Assembly (NCBI GenBank): GCA_037903475.1
Contig: JBAJFG010000181.1
Coordinates: 186,001 to 250,000 of the forward strand
From: Ancylostoma caninum
Lineage: Eukaryota; Nematoda; Chromadorea; Rhabditida; Ancylostomatidae
DNA: 64,000 nucleotides
Direction: 5' to 3'
The notes under the pieces were generated by a model. The model did no database searches. It saw only the letters and a program-made list of their open reading frames with translations, and was not told the DNA's origin. A program made the translations under genes and the position numbers. Positions within the stretch are counted from its first letter, which is position 1. The number at the start of each line of letters is the position of its first letter. Below, piece by piece: positions 24,300 to 36,022 of this stretch.

Positions 24300-25350
24300 A
24301 GCAGAAATATCATTTATTGTAAGTATTCACTTATATTAGCTGAGAAACCTCTATTCTATCATATACATATGTATCCATGGAGTTGTTTTAAAGATATGGA
24401 GTCCGTAGTTCTGAGTCCCAAATTACTTTGAATTTAAAGTAATTCAGAAATTACAAGGTGGGCCATAAACATGGAAACAAGAAGTGTATTGCTTTCAAGG
24501 GAGCATGTTCTGCGTTGAAGTCATGTTTAATTGGAAGGTCGTGCCCGGACGTTTCACCAGAGCAGTTCTCAGAAACTCAGGTTTTGTCTAGTTCAAAGCC
24601 AGAGAAACAATAAATCTAAGGACCAACTAGTTTTGGCTTTGAACTAGACAAAACTAGTTTCACTCAATAGCTCATATCGCAGTCATATTTATTAGTAGGT
24701 TTTTAAGGTACCTGATATTTAGGCTCTCTCAAAACCCTTAGGAGTTGGAAATCTTCAAAAAGGAACTTCAAAAAATAGGAAAAAAAATTGTGCAACCAGT
24801 TGCGCGCCGAGGCTTGCGACTTCATTTCATTTGATGTCTCAGTGTTTGATTCCTAGCAGATTGAAATTTTTCTGGATGTTTTCTTGTATTACATTCGTTG
24901 AGAGTAAGTGAACATGAACCATGTGACAGTGTTCCAATTTGCTTTGAACATCTTTTTTTCATTACGCTTTTCTTTGTTGCCATATTTTGGCCCACCCTTT
25001 AGTGAATCTACAATCCTGAAATATGCTCTTGGAATTGAAATTTAAGGAGAAACTGCACAGTCGTAATCACATTCGTGAATAAGATGTGGTCACTTTGAAG
25101 ATTCTCTTCTGGATAAAGATGGTTATCCACTCCTTATGGGCCCCATAGTCTTGGTGAATGTCTCATCAGTGATAACCTACCTGTGTGGCCGGCATTAGCG
25201 GAAGGCATGAACCTCCTCACAAGATATATAACCTTCTCAAATTCCTTAACAGAAATTACAATCAAATTGGAGCAACTCGAACAGAGGCGATGACAACGAC
25301 AATCAGGAATTCAGAAAGGATGGACGGATTTCCAGGATAAATCCCACAAC
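24300..25350. other. Stretch without gene; contains a hairpin
   Basis: No supportable coding region was seen. The only structure is the nested palindrome at 24581-24654 and its extension to 24658. Confidence 0.45.
24581..24654. repeat. Perfect 21-bp inverted repeat, 32-nt loop
   Basis: The arm 24581-24601 is the exact complement of 24634-24654. The right arm also takes part in a second, mutually exclusive hairpin: ACTAGTTTTG (24627-24636) pairs with CAAAACTAGT (24649-24658). It is either a tiny inverted-repeat element or a structured transcript. It is too short and too perfectly paired to call a microRNA precursor without expression data. Confidence 0.8.
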
Positions 25351-25410
25351 AGGCGATTAGTAAAGTAGAAAAAAACTTCCCACGGAACATCTCTGTCCAA
25401 TCCGTACCAG

Positions 25411-25981
25411 AAGGAAATTAAAACCTTTCCAAGGGCGTTGTTCATTCGCACCATAAAAGGAATCATCTTCAAAAAAGCGTCTCTCGCGTATCCCTCCCAT
25501 CACAAAAAGCTTTTTTCCACGGAACACATCTGTTATTTGGCTACCGTGAAACAAACATTTATAATTCCTAACCATTCGTCCTTGCATTCCTCGCATTTCC
25601 AGCCGCTTCTCCAGCCCCATATCCTCCATCTTTGTATCCTCTTCGCGAGCATCTAAATTAGACCGTGTAATCATCTCAATTTCCCACTTGTTCCGCGTCT
25701 TTTCCTGGCTCCACTAGCGAAAAAAAAAGCCACTTCGGTCCGTTAGCAGCTTTCCCAGCTCTTCACATTTCTTCGAGCCTCTTGAACAGACCGCTAGGCG
25801 TTGAAAACCACACGCCTGGAACTGGCTGCATGTGTTTTCGTAGCTGGGGGACAGCGGCGTGCTTATCGGAACGGCTAGCACCGGCTAAGGCTGGATTCGT
25901 CGCCAAGGGATGAGGGGAATTCTCAGGATTATAGTGAGGATGGTTCGCGCTACTCTCACTCGAGACTCGTTCAAAAAACAT
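25411..25981 (-). CDS. Candidate exons, unknown product
   Basis: Two minus-strand frames lie in tandem. One begins with ATG immediately after GCTCCAG at 25982 (MFFERVSSESSANHPHYNPE) and is open to a TGA at 25763. The second, about 90 codons from ATG at 25674 (LEKRLEMRGMQGRMVRNYKC inside), ends at TTCTG|GTACGG near 25410. I could not define the junction between them. No domain is recognised. Confidence 0.24.
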
Positions 25982-26621
25982 CTGGAGCGTTATTTCCTAT
26001 GGAGGAGGGAGGGGGTAACCATGGAACTTAGAGTTCGGTTGGTAAGTGCACTCAGGCCTGAGTAAAACCGCATGTTTAAGTCAATAATTCAGAAGTATGT
26101 TATTGTGATTATATGATGATTATTCGAACATTCGAGAGCGAGAATTATGTTTTCTCCGAAATATGTTGCGCTGCCTGGCTCAAACTTTGGAAAGAAGTCT
26201 GACTTATTCGAGTTGGATGCATCCATATCCACAATTGTGACCCTTTTCACTGATGTTTACCTTGTTATTTATTTATCATCTTTTTTTATATATCTCTTTT
26301 TTCATATGCAAGTAGGTGCAGAAGAAAAAAATCTAGCATTTTGTTGAGAAATAAATCTTTGGTGCATGCAGAAAGCAAGTTAAGCCTCTCAGAATACGGC
26401 AATGACATTGATAGTAATTGATTATCAGCGCCTTGCACAGGAACGATGCCCTGCCTAAAATCGATAAGTACCAAAATCAATGCCGGTGGCGACGCCGACA
26501 CACCGTTTCGATGGAGTATGGTAGAAGCCTTGCGGAAGGTTAAAAGTCTCGTTACATGTATTCGCATCTTCTTTGGAAAAGATCCCCTCTATGGTTGTTG
26601 TTCTTGCAGATTTCTTCAGAG

Positions 26622-26746
26622 GGGTGGGGGTCATAATGAGGCCAAAAGGGGTGTGTTATAATTCTGTGATTGGTCCCTCTTTTGAATGGCCCAATCACAC
26701 AGGAACATGACCGACCCAGTTCCGCCTCATCATAACCCACGCCCAT
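26622..26746. repeat. Imperfect inverted repeat, about 125 bp
   Basis: The left arm (GTGGGGGTCATAATGAGGC ... GTGATTGGTCCC) matches the complement of the right arm (GCGTGGGTTATGATGAGGC ... GTGATTGGGCC). This is a small palindromic element with almost no spacer. Confidence 0.6.
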
Positions 26747-28434
26747 GTTTTGCGCTCATGAACTCTTGAGTTGATTCCAATAAATGAATAAATATGTTTC
26801 TTTGCAATGCCAGGCCTAGGTCGGGGTCATTGACGCCCTTTTAAGTCAGCTTTTCGGAGGTGCCTGTCATGGAAATGTCTCCAACGAGCCGATCTGCTTT
26901 AGGAATTCTGGATAATTTCACTCACAAGTTCGGAAGTTCCATTTTATTCCGTAGCTGGCGCCTATTACGTATCCGCAACGGTCAGATTTACCTAATCCGC
27001 ACCACTTAACCAGCATTTTCAATGCAATTTGCTCTCTGAACCTCCGGCCGTTGCTGGTTTTTCCTCTGACCTTTGTGTTTTCTCTTTTACGACCCTCGAT
27101 TATCAATTAGTCATCACTTGCATACGCATGAGCTACTGCACTATCGCCGTACGCGATCCAGCTTATCTGCAGGTAACTGTGACTCACACTTGGCACTACA
27201 GTCAACTCACGTTGGCCACTTCACCTTCTGTGTGAGTCAACCGGTTTCGTCAGCTTTCGTGACATTTGTCATGACTGTGTTTGTGACTTACTTTCACTTT
27301 CCCATTTATATCGGCTGTTCAACTCTTAACATGCCTTTTCCTTGAGTTTAAACCGGAAATTCAGGGCTATTTGTGTATCAAAAGGCGATAAGGTGATCTC
27401 CTACCCTTTTTGAGAACCTATAGATATGTAATATAATTTTTGTATACATGGAATCGTCAGGAGAATCTGATCACAGTGTTGTAAATCATTCCCTGAAAAA
27501 CTATAGAACATCCTTCTTCTGAGCCATATATTTCAGGAGGGTTAGGGCTGAGCTTCCACGCGATAGTGGACTTCTGTCACACACGTTCCTGTGCTGGCTG
27601 GATTGCTTCGTCTCTGGCATTTTAGGTGACAAAGATCAATAATACTTTACCACTGGCATACCGATCGATAGCACCTATTATGTTGAATTTGTTTGAAAAG
27701 TGCGACCGGCACCAAGGGAATATGTAGCAGAAGTCGAGTATCGTGTGCAGGCTCCGCCCAAACGCTCCGCAAATCATGTAGATGTTTTCTGAAGGGATTT
27801 TTTGCACTTTTACTGTGAAGATGTGTATGCATGTGATTAGCATGCTATTATTATTTATTTGTTCATCTTTTTATTTATTTGTTTGTCTACTTATTTATCT
27901 ATTTATCTGCTTATTTATTTATTTACTTATATTTTCTCTTTGTGTGTGGAAATACTACGTTGTACGACAAATCACAGCAAAAAAAAGTATGAACACAATG
28001 CGAAAAAAACTATTGAAATTTGCGGTAAACAAATCTGTAGAACAAATTCAATTCAAGAAAACTCAGGAACGTTATTTCATTTGTTTATTTATTCATCCAC
28101 CCAAGATGCTCCTATTAGAACTAAGATAAGAGAAAACACATACATCTGTTAGGAAAACAACTAGAACAGGTTCAACATGGCTCCAATTCTACTGGAGTTC
28201 TCGAAAGTGAAGGCGAAACGGGAGCGGTAGGGTCTTTGTGAGGCCTGCGGTTGACTAGTGATCGCTAGCAGCTCGCACCTTGCACCTGTCTTTCCAGTCA
28301 CCCAGAGTATCCCAAGGTGTTCAAGGGCCTAAAGGAATGAAACGCTCGATGCCACTCGTGACTTCGGCGACCACCAGCGAGTTCAGTTGTGAGCAGTCAG
28401 TTGAAACTGGATTCGACCAAAACTTGTTGAAATA

Positions 28435-28746
28435 GTGCAACTTAGGAGGTTGCCCTTGATGAATTACGTCTACTCCTGTAATCGCTGTTTGCTAATCAAT
28501 GATTTGTTTAAATTGGACCCTATCGACGGAGGAGACGTGAACGGGGACCGAATTTGTTTTGCAAACACGAGAATTTCAACGGAAAGATATCCCATCTTTT
28601 CTGGAGAAGCATTTACTATGAGCTTGTTGGTGGATTGCTCATTCACGTCACGATACGTCTCTATATGGGATTTTGCTCGCACCATAAAAGCTGTTTTCTA
28701 TTTTTCTTCAGTTCGAAGTTATGAAGCTGATTCCTTTTCTAGGTGA
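28435..28746 (+). other. Region open on both strands, coding status unclear
   Basis: The plus strand is open for 103 codons and the minus strand for 71 codons from ATG at 28685, each with coding-like composition. A strong acceptor (TATTTTTCTTCAG at 28710) followed by VRSYEADSFS and TCTAG|GTGATG suggests that only 28711-28741 is a plus-strand exon. Strand cannot be decided from sequence. Confidence 0.25.
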
Positions 28747-29318
28747 TGGTTTCACAAGCATAACCTGATTAGGGCTACACTTCTTAATCTTTTTCACTTT
28801 GCGTGTTGTGCTAACCTTTCATAGTAAAAATACAAATTTTGAGTCTTGTTTCTATTACTAACATATCACCTTACCCATGTTTATCTCTCCTACATACAAC
28901 AAATGAATTCTACCTGGCCTAAATTGGTGTTACTATCCCTATATACAATTTAGGAATGATTTGCTTTGTGAACACCGATCCCTAGCGTGGAATATGAATT
29001 CTAAATTTTAAGCTAACGATTTTATTTCTCTCTGGGAAGGTCTAAGTAAGCAGTTCTGAGAATTCCACTGCAAATATCATAACAGTTTGATTCCATCGTT
29101 TAACGTGAAAAATTGCTAACTCATCTTCGAGGCAGTCTGTTCGCTAGCTCTTCCCAAATGTTCTGTGCCTTTTTCGCTTCTTTCTCTCACACATCATTAA
29201 TATGGAGAACGAAATTTCATGCGGGTTCGGACACTTGAAATATCCCATATATCTGCCTTCTCTCCCGCTGAAGACATGAAAGAGAAAAAAATGCTGTGGA
29301 AACTTTTTTCTTTTCTTC

Positions 29319-29590
29319 CTATCCTGGTGAAGATTTCATGAGATCGATTCTTTTGTTATTAGCCGCTATTTCCCGACGGATGAAACATTTGTTGACAACA
29401 TTTACAGCAGTTCTGCAGGCGTTCTGCACATGAACCAAACGTCTCAGCGTCCGGCCCACACATCCTAGGAGCGCTGTTTCCGTATCCTCCCGTTCCTCTC
29501 GCATCAGCGTAGTTGTGCTCAGTGAACATTCATGCCGAGCGGAGGAAAAGCCGCTGCAAGATCTGCCGGTGGTTTCCTCCTGGTCGAGCG
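29319..29590 (-). CDS. Candidate terminal exon, unknown product
   Basis: The minus-strand frame is open from about 29590 (after a CGACCAG acceptor) to TAG at 29319. It contains MREEREDTETALLGCVGRTL followed by RRLVHVQNACRTAVNVVNK, and ends in a hydrophilic tail. The adjacent upstream stretch to 29793 is open in another frame and rich in Lys/Arg/Gln. No family is recognised. Confidence 0.27.
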
Positions 29591-29999
29591 TTCCCTAGCT
29601 GTTTTTCACATCGCAGACCATTTCGCTGGAGATTGGCTGTCGCCACGTCTAGCAGCCGTTTTTGTCGTTGTCTCTGTCTAGATAAGCGCTTTCGCAGCTG
29701 TTTTTTGCTCGTCGATTGAATGCCTAGCATTACTTCGCTAAAGAGCCACTTCGTTGCAAGAAAAGGCAGCATCGAGCAAACATAACAACTCAAATTTTCG
29801 CCTTCAAACTCATTTTGTGCGATGAGTTCTGCCGTGACACTTGAACAGCCCTGATCCTATTGTTCGTTCATGAAAGAATGTGCTACGTCTGCAAATCACA
29901 GTTGGGCCCTAAATGTAAAGTAATCGTCCTGGACTTGGAAATGTTCCAGCTTCTCTCTTTCGAATTAATAGAAACCTAGACTGCGTGCTCTGAAGACCA

Positions 30000-32900
30000 G
30001 AACAACACAAAGATTAAAGGTCTGAATTACTGAATTATTCGATTATGTAGATGCCTTTTGAGAGTACTCAAATTCGTGGTATGTCCTAGTCATCCTTATT
30101 TGTTTAATTATTTATTTAAATAACTCAAAGATGCGCTGAGAAAATAAGAAAGAAAACCTTTTCCCCTCGATTCAGTAGTTATCTCAAAGGCAATAACCTT
30201 TTTTCCAACAAGTTGCTAGAGTATACCCAAAAATCGTACTTTTCGGTAATGCGGATGAAAACTTGGATCGATTGCTTAAATGGGTGAATGAAAGGATGAA
30301 CAGTTGTATGGAATGATGGATGAACTATTGATTGAATGAGCGAATAAGTTAATGAATGAATGAATAAAGGAATGGAATGGAACGGAAGGAAACAATGAAT
30401 AGAACTGAATCGATGAATACTCCGAATAATTTGAATTTTTGAAAACCGCTCAATAAGATCCCCTAACATTGAATTTTTTGGAGATTCCATTGAAGATACT
30501 CAATTCGTTCACATATCTAAGGCACATAGTAACTCTCCAACCTATCACATAATAGGTCTTAGCATGCGACGGTGCCCACCCTCTTCTACCCCTTTCCCAA
30601 CCCGACGCCACTGAAGGATTGGCATTTTTTTAGACTAGCTTTGTAAAACAGCTTTTGTATGTGCTAGACTATTTTTAATCCCCTATCTTTAGAATTCAGT
30701 TCAACTCATTCGTAAGTGTTTTGTATGATACATGAATTCTATGAAAATCCGATGTTGTCCAATTTTTGAGATGAAATATGCTTTTATTGACTTTATTTTG
30801 ACAATGTTGCCCACCCTGCATGTGCCGACTTTTTCTTTCCCTCACAAGCTCCCTTCACATTTCATCCAAACGCCTGCATACCAACATGTGCGCCTCAAAA
30901 CTTCTGCGGAGCCTTTCTTCTCACTCTGTGTGCGGTCTCTAGCATTGCAAAACTCCCATAGTGCATGTCTATAAATTCTGCGCTATTTGCACGTCATGGC
31001 CTTCGCCTCCTTCATCTACGCTCGCCCGTTCTGTGCAAAATACATGAGGAGCAGATTGATAGGTTGGCGGTAAATGTGTTGGTTACATCTGCTGCATTCC
31101 TTAAAGGCTCATGGTCACTTCTCGAATCATCGTGCTAGAGTTCGTCAGCTTTCCCTAGTTTTTGATCATTCTTCAGCAGCTCTTAATGACTGGCCAGCTT
31201 TTTCAAGGTTGGAACGGTGAGAAGTGGTCCAGAACAACCCCTACCACGTAAAACAGCTCAAGTTCACCAGCCAACTTTTCACCGACACTATGGCTATTTG
31301 TCACTTCGTGTTTCGCCCGCAAAACAGGCCCTCGGTCTGTTTTGAATGCACGAGAATTTGATACTAATCTGGTTCTGCACGGATTACTACCAATGTTTTG
31401 CGAATGTGTGAGTATTTGTGGTTCATCTGCGGCAGATTTGCGTTTTGCAATGCATGCAAGGGATTTGGACTATGTGCGTAGCTATAAATCCAGAATAAAG
31501 TCTTGCTAGTCCTCGCTGTTCCTCGAGGGAAAGCGAGGAGGTGCTTGAGTGACTAGTCAGTGACGTCTGCCATACCAACACTGACACCAGTGGCTCTCTT
31601 CGTTAAATTCTTCGACATGGCAAAGGGCCAGATTTACACGATGGCTTTTGAAAATACTTAAAATAAATAAAATTAAACAAAATAAATTCAAAACATAAAT
31701 TACTAGAATAAATTTATCTTAAAAATTGACCTTCAGACGGATTGATACCATCAACGGATTCTTGAGTCTTGACTCTATTAGGAAAAGTGCCCCTTTCTAT
31801 GATAGCAACCACCCCATTACTACTCGAATATCAAGTTTTTTCAGTCGATTGAATGAAAATTTTGAATTTCCATTCTTCAGAACTTTAAATGGACGAGTTA
31901 TTCGAATATTTTGAACACTGCGTCCTGAACAACCCGAATGAGTGAATGGGTCGAATAATTTATTTTCGTGAAACCGAGTGGAACAATAGACTTCCACCCA
32001 TTTAGGCAGAATTTGCTGATGTGGAGTGTGAGATTTCCACTATTTTAATTTTACTCGAACACGCAGTTGTAATGGAAGACTAGGCGCAATGTGCATGTGT
32101 CCGATTGCTTTTTATGAGCGCATCGCTGCGTTGAAACGAATAAAATCACTGCTGAAACCCAAATCTGGTTTTTTTTTTCGTTGGGTAGTAGTCCACATGC
32201 CAATCGGCCCTCTCGCTAATCTCCAACAGATTTTCTGGAAAATTCTATCGCTTCTTTTCAAACTTCGGGTAAATTTTTCTTAGTTCTCTGCGATGTTAGT
32301 CGTAGATTGCACGCAGTCATAATCGTAGCACTTCAAAAGCTAATTTGGCTACTGTTACTTCCGATCCTTGCGCTTGGGAAGAACGCCGCAATCGCATTTA
32401 TCAAACTCGCTTTCTCCAAGCCTAAGAAAGGGAAAAAATTATCTAACCCATTGACGACCGCTCCGTTTTCCCACATTTCTCAATTCTCTGCTCCTTTCCC
32501 TGCTTCAGAATTTCAATTTAAAAAAAAATTCAGTGCAGGGTTTTATAATCACATTGACTTAGAAGTCTCACTACGCCATCCTCTAAGAAAATCGCTGAGA
32601 TCATTAGGGCTCAGTGATCTCTCAAACTGGACCATTTGCAGGAAGGCTCTCAATGGGTTGAGTTCTTTCAGCGAAGCTCTCTGAATAATGGAACAAATCC
32701 TCGCGAAGAAAGGAACAAATTCTCAAAACAAAGTTTTCGAAGGCATTCCAGTCGATTAGCTAGAGGAAGTAGATCAAGTATAAAGCTCAGAGAAAAATAT
32801 CGCTAGAAAAAATCCATTAAAGAATCTTTGCATCTATCCAGGATGCTCTCAAAGCTTTTCTCATACGCTCGTTCTCCGATTATCTTTTGGGGCTAACAAA

Positions 32901-33060
32901 AGCACATCAATTGTGAGCTATGGATAAATAAATGTGAAAATGAGTAAACAACAACATAACCGATCAGTCTTCTCTAGGAGCGGCATGCGTCATTGTGATT
33001 ACCAGGATGAACGTGTTAGCACCGCACGAGTTTACATATCGCTGGGTTTACACACGAGTT
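30000..33060. other. Stretch without supportable gene
   Basis: The stretch holds AT-rich sequence with (TGAA)-type repeats at 30330-30370 and scattered short frames. A 125-codon plus-strand frame at 32307-32684 was examined and not accepted. No RNA gene was seen. Confidence 0.35.
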
Positions 33061-33066
33061 TGCATA

Positions 33067-33335
33067 CAGTGGACGTCAATGGCGGTGGCCCATCCGCGGC
33101 CTCAAGAAGCACGCTGCGCAACCGCGCCGCACGTGTCGTAAACGATATTTTCTGCTGCTATTATACTATATCTAGAGCTTCTCTCCCCGATTTTGAAGAT
33201 TTTTAACCAAATCAGGAAGAAAGCAACTAAAAATAGCATTACGGCAGCAGACGACGCCGATCCCGGCGCACGCGGCGCGGTCGCGCTGCGTCCTTCTCGA
33301 GGCCGCAGATGGGCCACCGCCATTGCCGTCCACTG
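33067..33335. mobile_element. Tc1/mariner-type MITE
   Basis: The 269-bp palindromic element has about 64-bp GC-rich terminal inverted repeats. It starts CAGTGGACG and ends CGTCCACTG, flanked by TA on both sides (33065-33066, 33336-33337), the target duplication expected of Tc1/mariner transposition. The AT-rich centre encodes nothing. The arms are about 85 percent complementary by eye. It is non-autonomous. Confidence 0.7.
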
Positions 33336-33599
33336 TATCGTATCAACACGCTTACCCTTGGTAATCTCAATGGTGCATTCGGGCTCAGGCAGCGAAAACA
33401 TGGTTAGCGTTCATGGCAACATTGTGCAATTCCAATCCACGCTTGTTTACCTTTTTACTTGTTCATTCACTCACCTGTGCTTTTGTTTTCTTATTTATTT
33501 ACTTATGTATTTGAAAGTTTAGTTGTCTATCAATACCTTATTTTTATGAAATAGTAGCGTCTATTATTGACAAGAGTCTTTCTCTACTCTTTCTCTCTT

Positions 33600-34300
33600 T
33601 GAATACCACGGACCTTTTTGTTCTCTTCTTCTATGTCATCTCTCCAACTTTCTCCCCTGGTGAAACGGACCATAGCTGCAGAATAGAAGTCCGCCAGTCC
33701 CGGCTAACCCCGCCAGTTTCCGGCGCTGGAGTCGCGCTAGTCGCAGAGGCGACTCCGCTTCCGATGTCATCATCCATTTCGTCGGCATCTCCGACATTCT
33801 CTCAATTTCATGGGGGTCAATCAAGTTTGGCGTTTTCGATGCATGCGCTAGTGCGATGGCCGCCGCCTGCAGCCCGCAGCCCGTCCGGCCCGCGACCGAC
33901 CACACGTTCTCTCCTTTTTCGTCAGCAATCCGCGAAAGCAACAGCTCATCACGACTAGCGCTGTCACTAAGCGGATTCCACTCATTCTAGTTCGTTATCC
34001 AGGCGGGTCGAGCAAGGAAGAACCCCTCATTCCTTACAGGGCTGCTCTTTCACCTTGCAACTTTCATTGCTCCTCTTCAGACTGCCCCATCGCCGCTTCC
34101 ATCTGCCCATATTTGTGCTTATCCAGTGTCCTTGGTGGAGTTCTTTCTTCGCATCGCACAGCACCACGACTGAGTTCGTTTGTTGGGCAGCGCAAAAAGT
34201 TAATCGAATCGCTCATCGGTCGCTAACCTCGCTGCCAACTAACTCGATCTGCGCCGGCGTCGTCGATTCCGTGGGAATCCATTACATCCTATAACATGAC
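33600..34300. other. GC-rich stretch with two possible exons
   Basis: After an acceptor at 33682 (ATAGCTGCAG) more than one plus-strand frame is open through a CG-rich block, one giving a Ser/Pro/Arg-rich product (RSPPVPANPASFRRWSRA); the minus strand is open too. After a strong acceptor at 34060 (CTCCTCTTCAG) the plus strand reads LSSVLGGVLSSHRTAPRLSS and ends at TAA. Neither could be anchored to a gene. Confidence 0.25.
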
Positions 34301-34781
34301 ATATGCACGTCTCCTCTTCCCCAGGTTTCTTTGGCGAGAGTCCTGAACGATCAGTTCTTGTAACTCCTACCATAGGCTATTTGTGAGGTGAGAAGTGAGT
34401 TCAGCTGAGTTTTCCTTGGAAATGAGGAAGCCGTGTTTGGTATCTGTTTGCATTAAGTTTCCGACACGTTTACATCATGCTATTCTCATGCAAACCTCCC
34501 AAACTGTTGTTGGATGGGATGTGTGAGGGAGTGATTCTTAGCTTATTGATGCGATTTCCTGGCCCGGGATTTATGGGTACTTCTGGACAAGGTTCCAGGA
34601 CTTCCAGTCATTCCGAGAGGGCGAGTTTCGACGCAAAATTTTGACAGATTCTACTACTCTCTCACAAATTGCTGCCAGTTACTGAGACGCCTCGACAGCT
34701 CGAATCATGCCCATTTTTGCATACAGAATTCGTCCAACCCATGAAGTTAACCAGAAGCCGTGCTATCATTGTTATGCCTAG

Positions 34782-35520
34782 AACATACCAATTCTCTAGA
34801 CTCATTAGCACATAAATTCTCTGGTCATGAATGTCAAATACTCTAATAAAAGGCAGAAATGTGCAATATTTTGCCTCTGTGGCGAAATAGTCGTTCTTCG
34901 TTTGCAAGTCTCTCTATCATAAAAGGTTCTGGTTTAGAATGCCTTCGAACCCTTCAAAAAGTAAAAGATAACATTGAGAATCAAAGGGTAACGTGAGGCG
35001 TTACGTCTTCAAACTGACCGAGCTGCGCCATTGGTCTATCAGCGCTGCCGGCTAATCGCAGAACTCAGTCGCGCTGCTCTCTCCTGGTATAACGCCCTAC
35101 ATTCAAAATTGAATTGATCCACCCGAGCAATGTAACAGAAAGTTGGCCAAATGACTGGAGAAATATAATAGAATAAGATTAAATGGTCTAGAAACCATTA
35201 GCTAGATTCTTCAGCGCGGAAATGTGATAACTTCCTTACAAGGATTCATGGATGTTCCCAAGAGGGCTGTACTTTCCCCGCCCTGGACTTGGCGAGTATT
35301 ATGTTCAGGAATAAACGGTTTCCGAGCAGCTGAATCGCCTTAGTCGTGCCCGGCAGAGTGATAGCGAATGAAACCTACGAAATTTTCCCCCGAAACATCT
35401 TCATTGTGAGTGAGTGAAGAGCCTGAGACTTTCTCGGGAGCATCCAAGAGTTCCTCCACAGGTGATCTAAAGGGTGAATCCACTCTTGAACAAGACATGG
35501 TATGTTTTGCAGGAGAACTT
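34782..35520 (-). CDS. Weak candidate three-exon fragment
   Basis: Three minus-strand segments have compatible phases: one ending AATTTC|GTAGGT at 35388 (EELLDAPEKVSGSSLTHNED inside), a short one after TTTCTCCAG near 35160, and one after CCTTTTATTAG reading VFDIHDQRIYVLMSLEN and ending AATTG|GTATGT at 34782. A second frame in the first segment is equally open, so this is only a suggestion. A dispersed repeat sits in the putative intron. Confidence 0.2.
35029..35106 (+). repeat. Dispersed repeat, copy B
   Basis: This copy shares ordered blocks with 5946-6014, ending in the common TATAACGCCCTACA. The copies are diverged, roughly 65-70 percent by eye. Confidence 0.45.
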
Positions 35521-36022
35521 CTCCATATAACAGAAAAAAGGAGCGAAATTTGATGGGTTGAATTTTGAATTTTTGCACTTGGGCACATAAAACCATCCAA
35601 GGTGGTTAAAAGCATTTCGAGAACTCTCGTTAATCTCGGACAGCACTTTTACCTAATGTAGCCCGTTTTCGAAACGACGATAAACTTGGTCTTCATGCCA
35701 AGTGCTTGTGTTTCTCGTCCATCTCACTCAGTGCTGCGCTCTTTTCCGACATCTTTTTTTTTCTCTGATTTATCTCCAACGATCTTTCACTGGTGAAACG
35801 CTATACCTTAACGATTTTCTGATGATAATTTTTTTTTTGAATTTTTAGTCATTGTTTATTTTCGTTTTTTTTTTCGAAATTTCATGGCTATGGGTATCTT
35901 TATCATAGCTTTGAAAGTGGAAATAAATGAAAGAGGTACGAAGTTCTTTCACTCATTCACTAAATTTTGTTCCCCGTCTCCCCCTAACGCGACTTCAACG
36001 CTTCAGCAAAGCGAACAATCGA

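Noticed and set aside
32307..32684. 125-codon plus-strand frame with a hydrophobic N-terminus
   Set aside because: It has no start context, no splice boundaries and AT-driven composition; length alone is weak evidence in this sequence.
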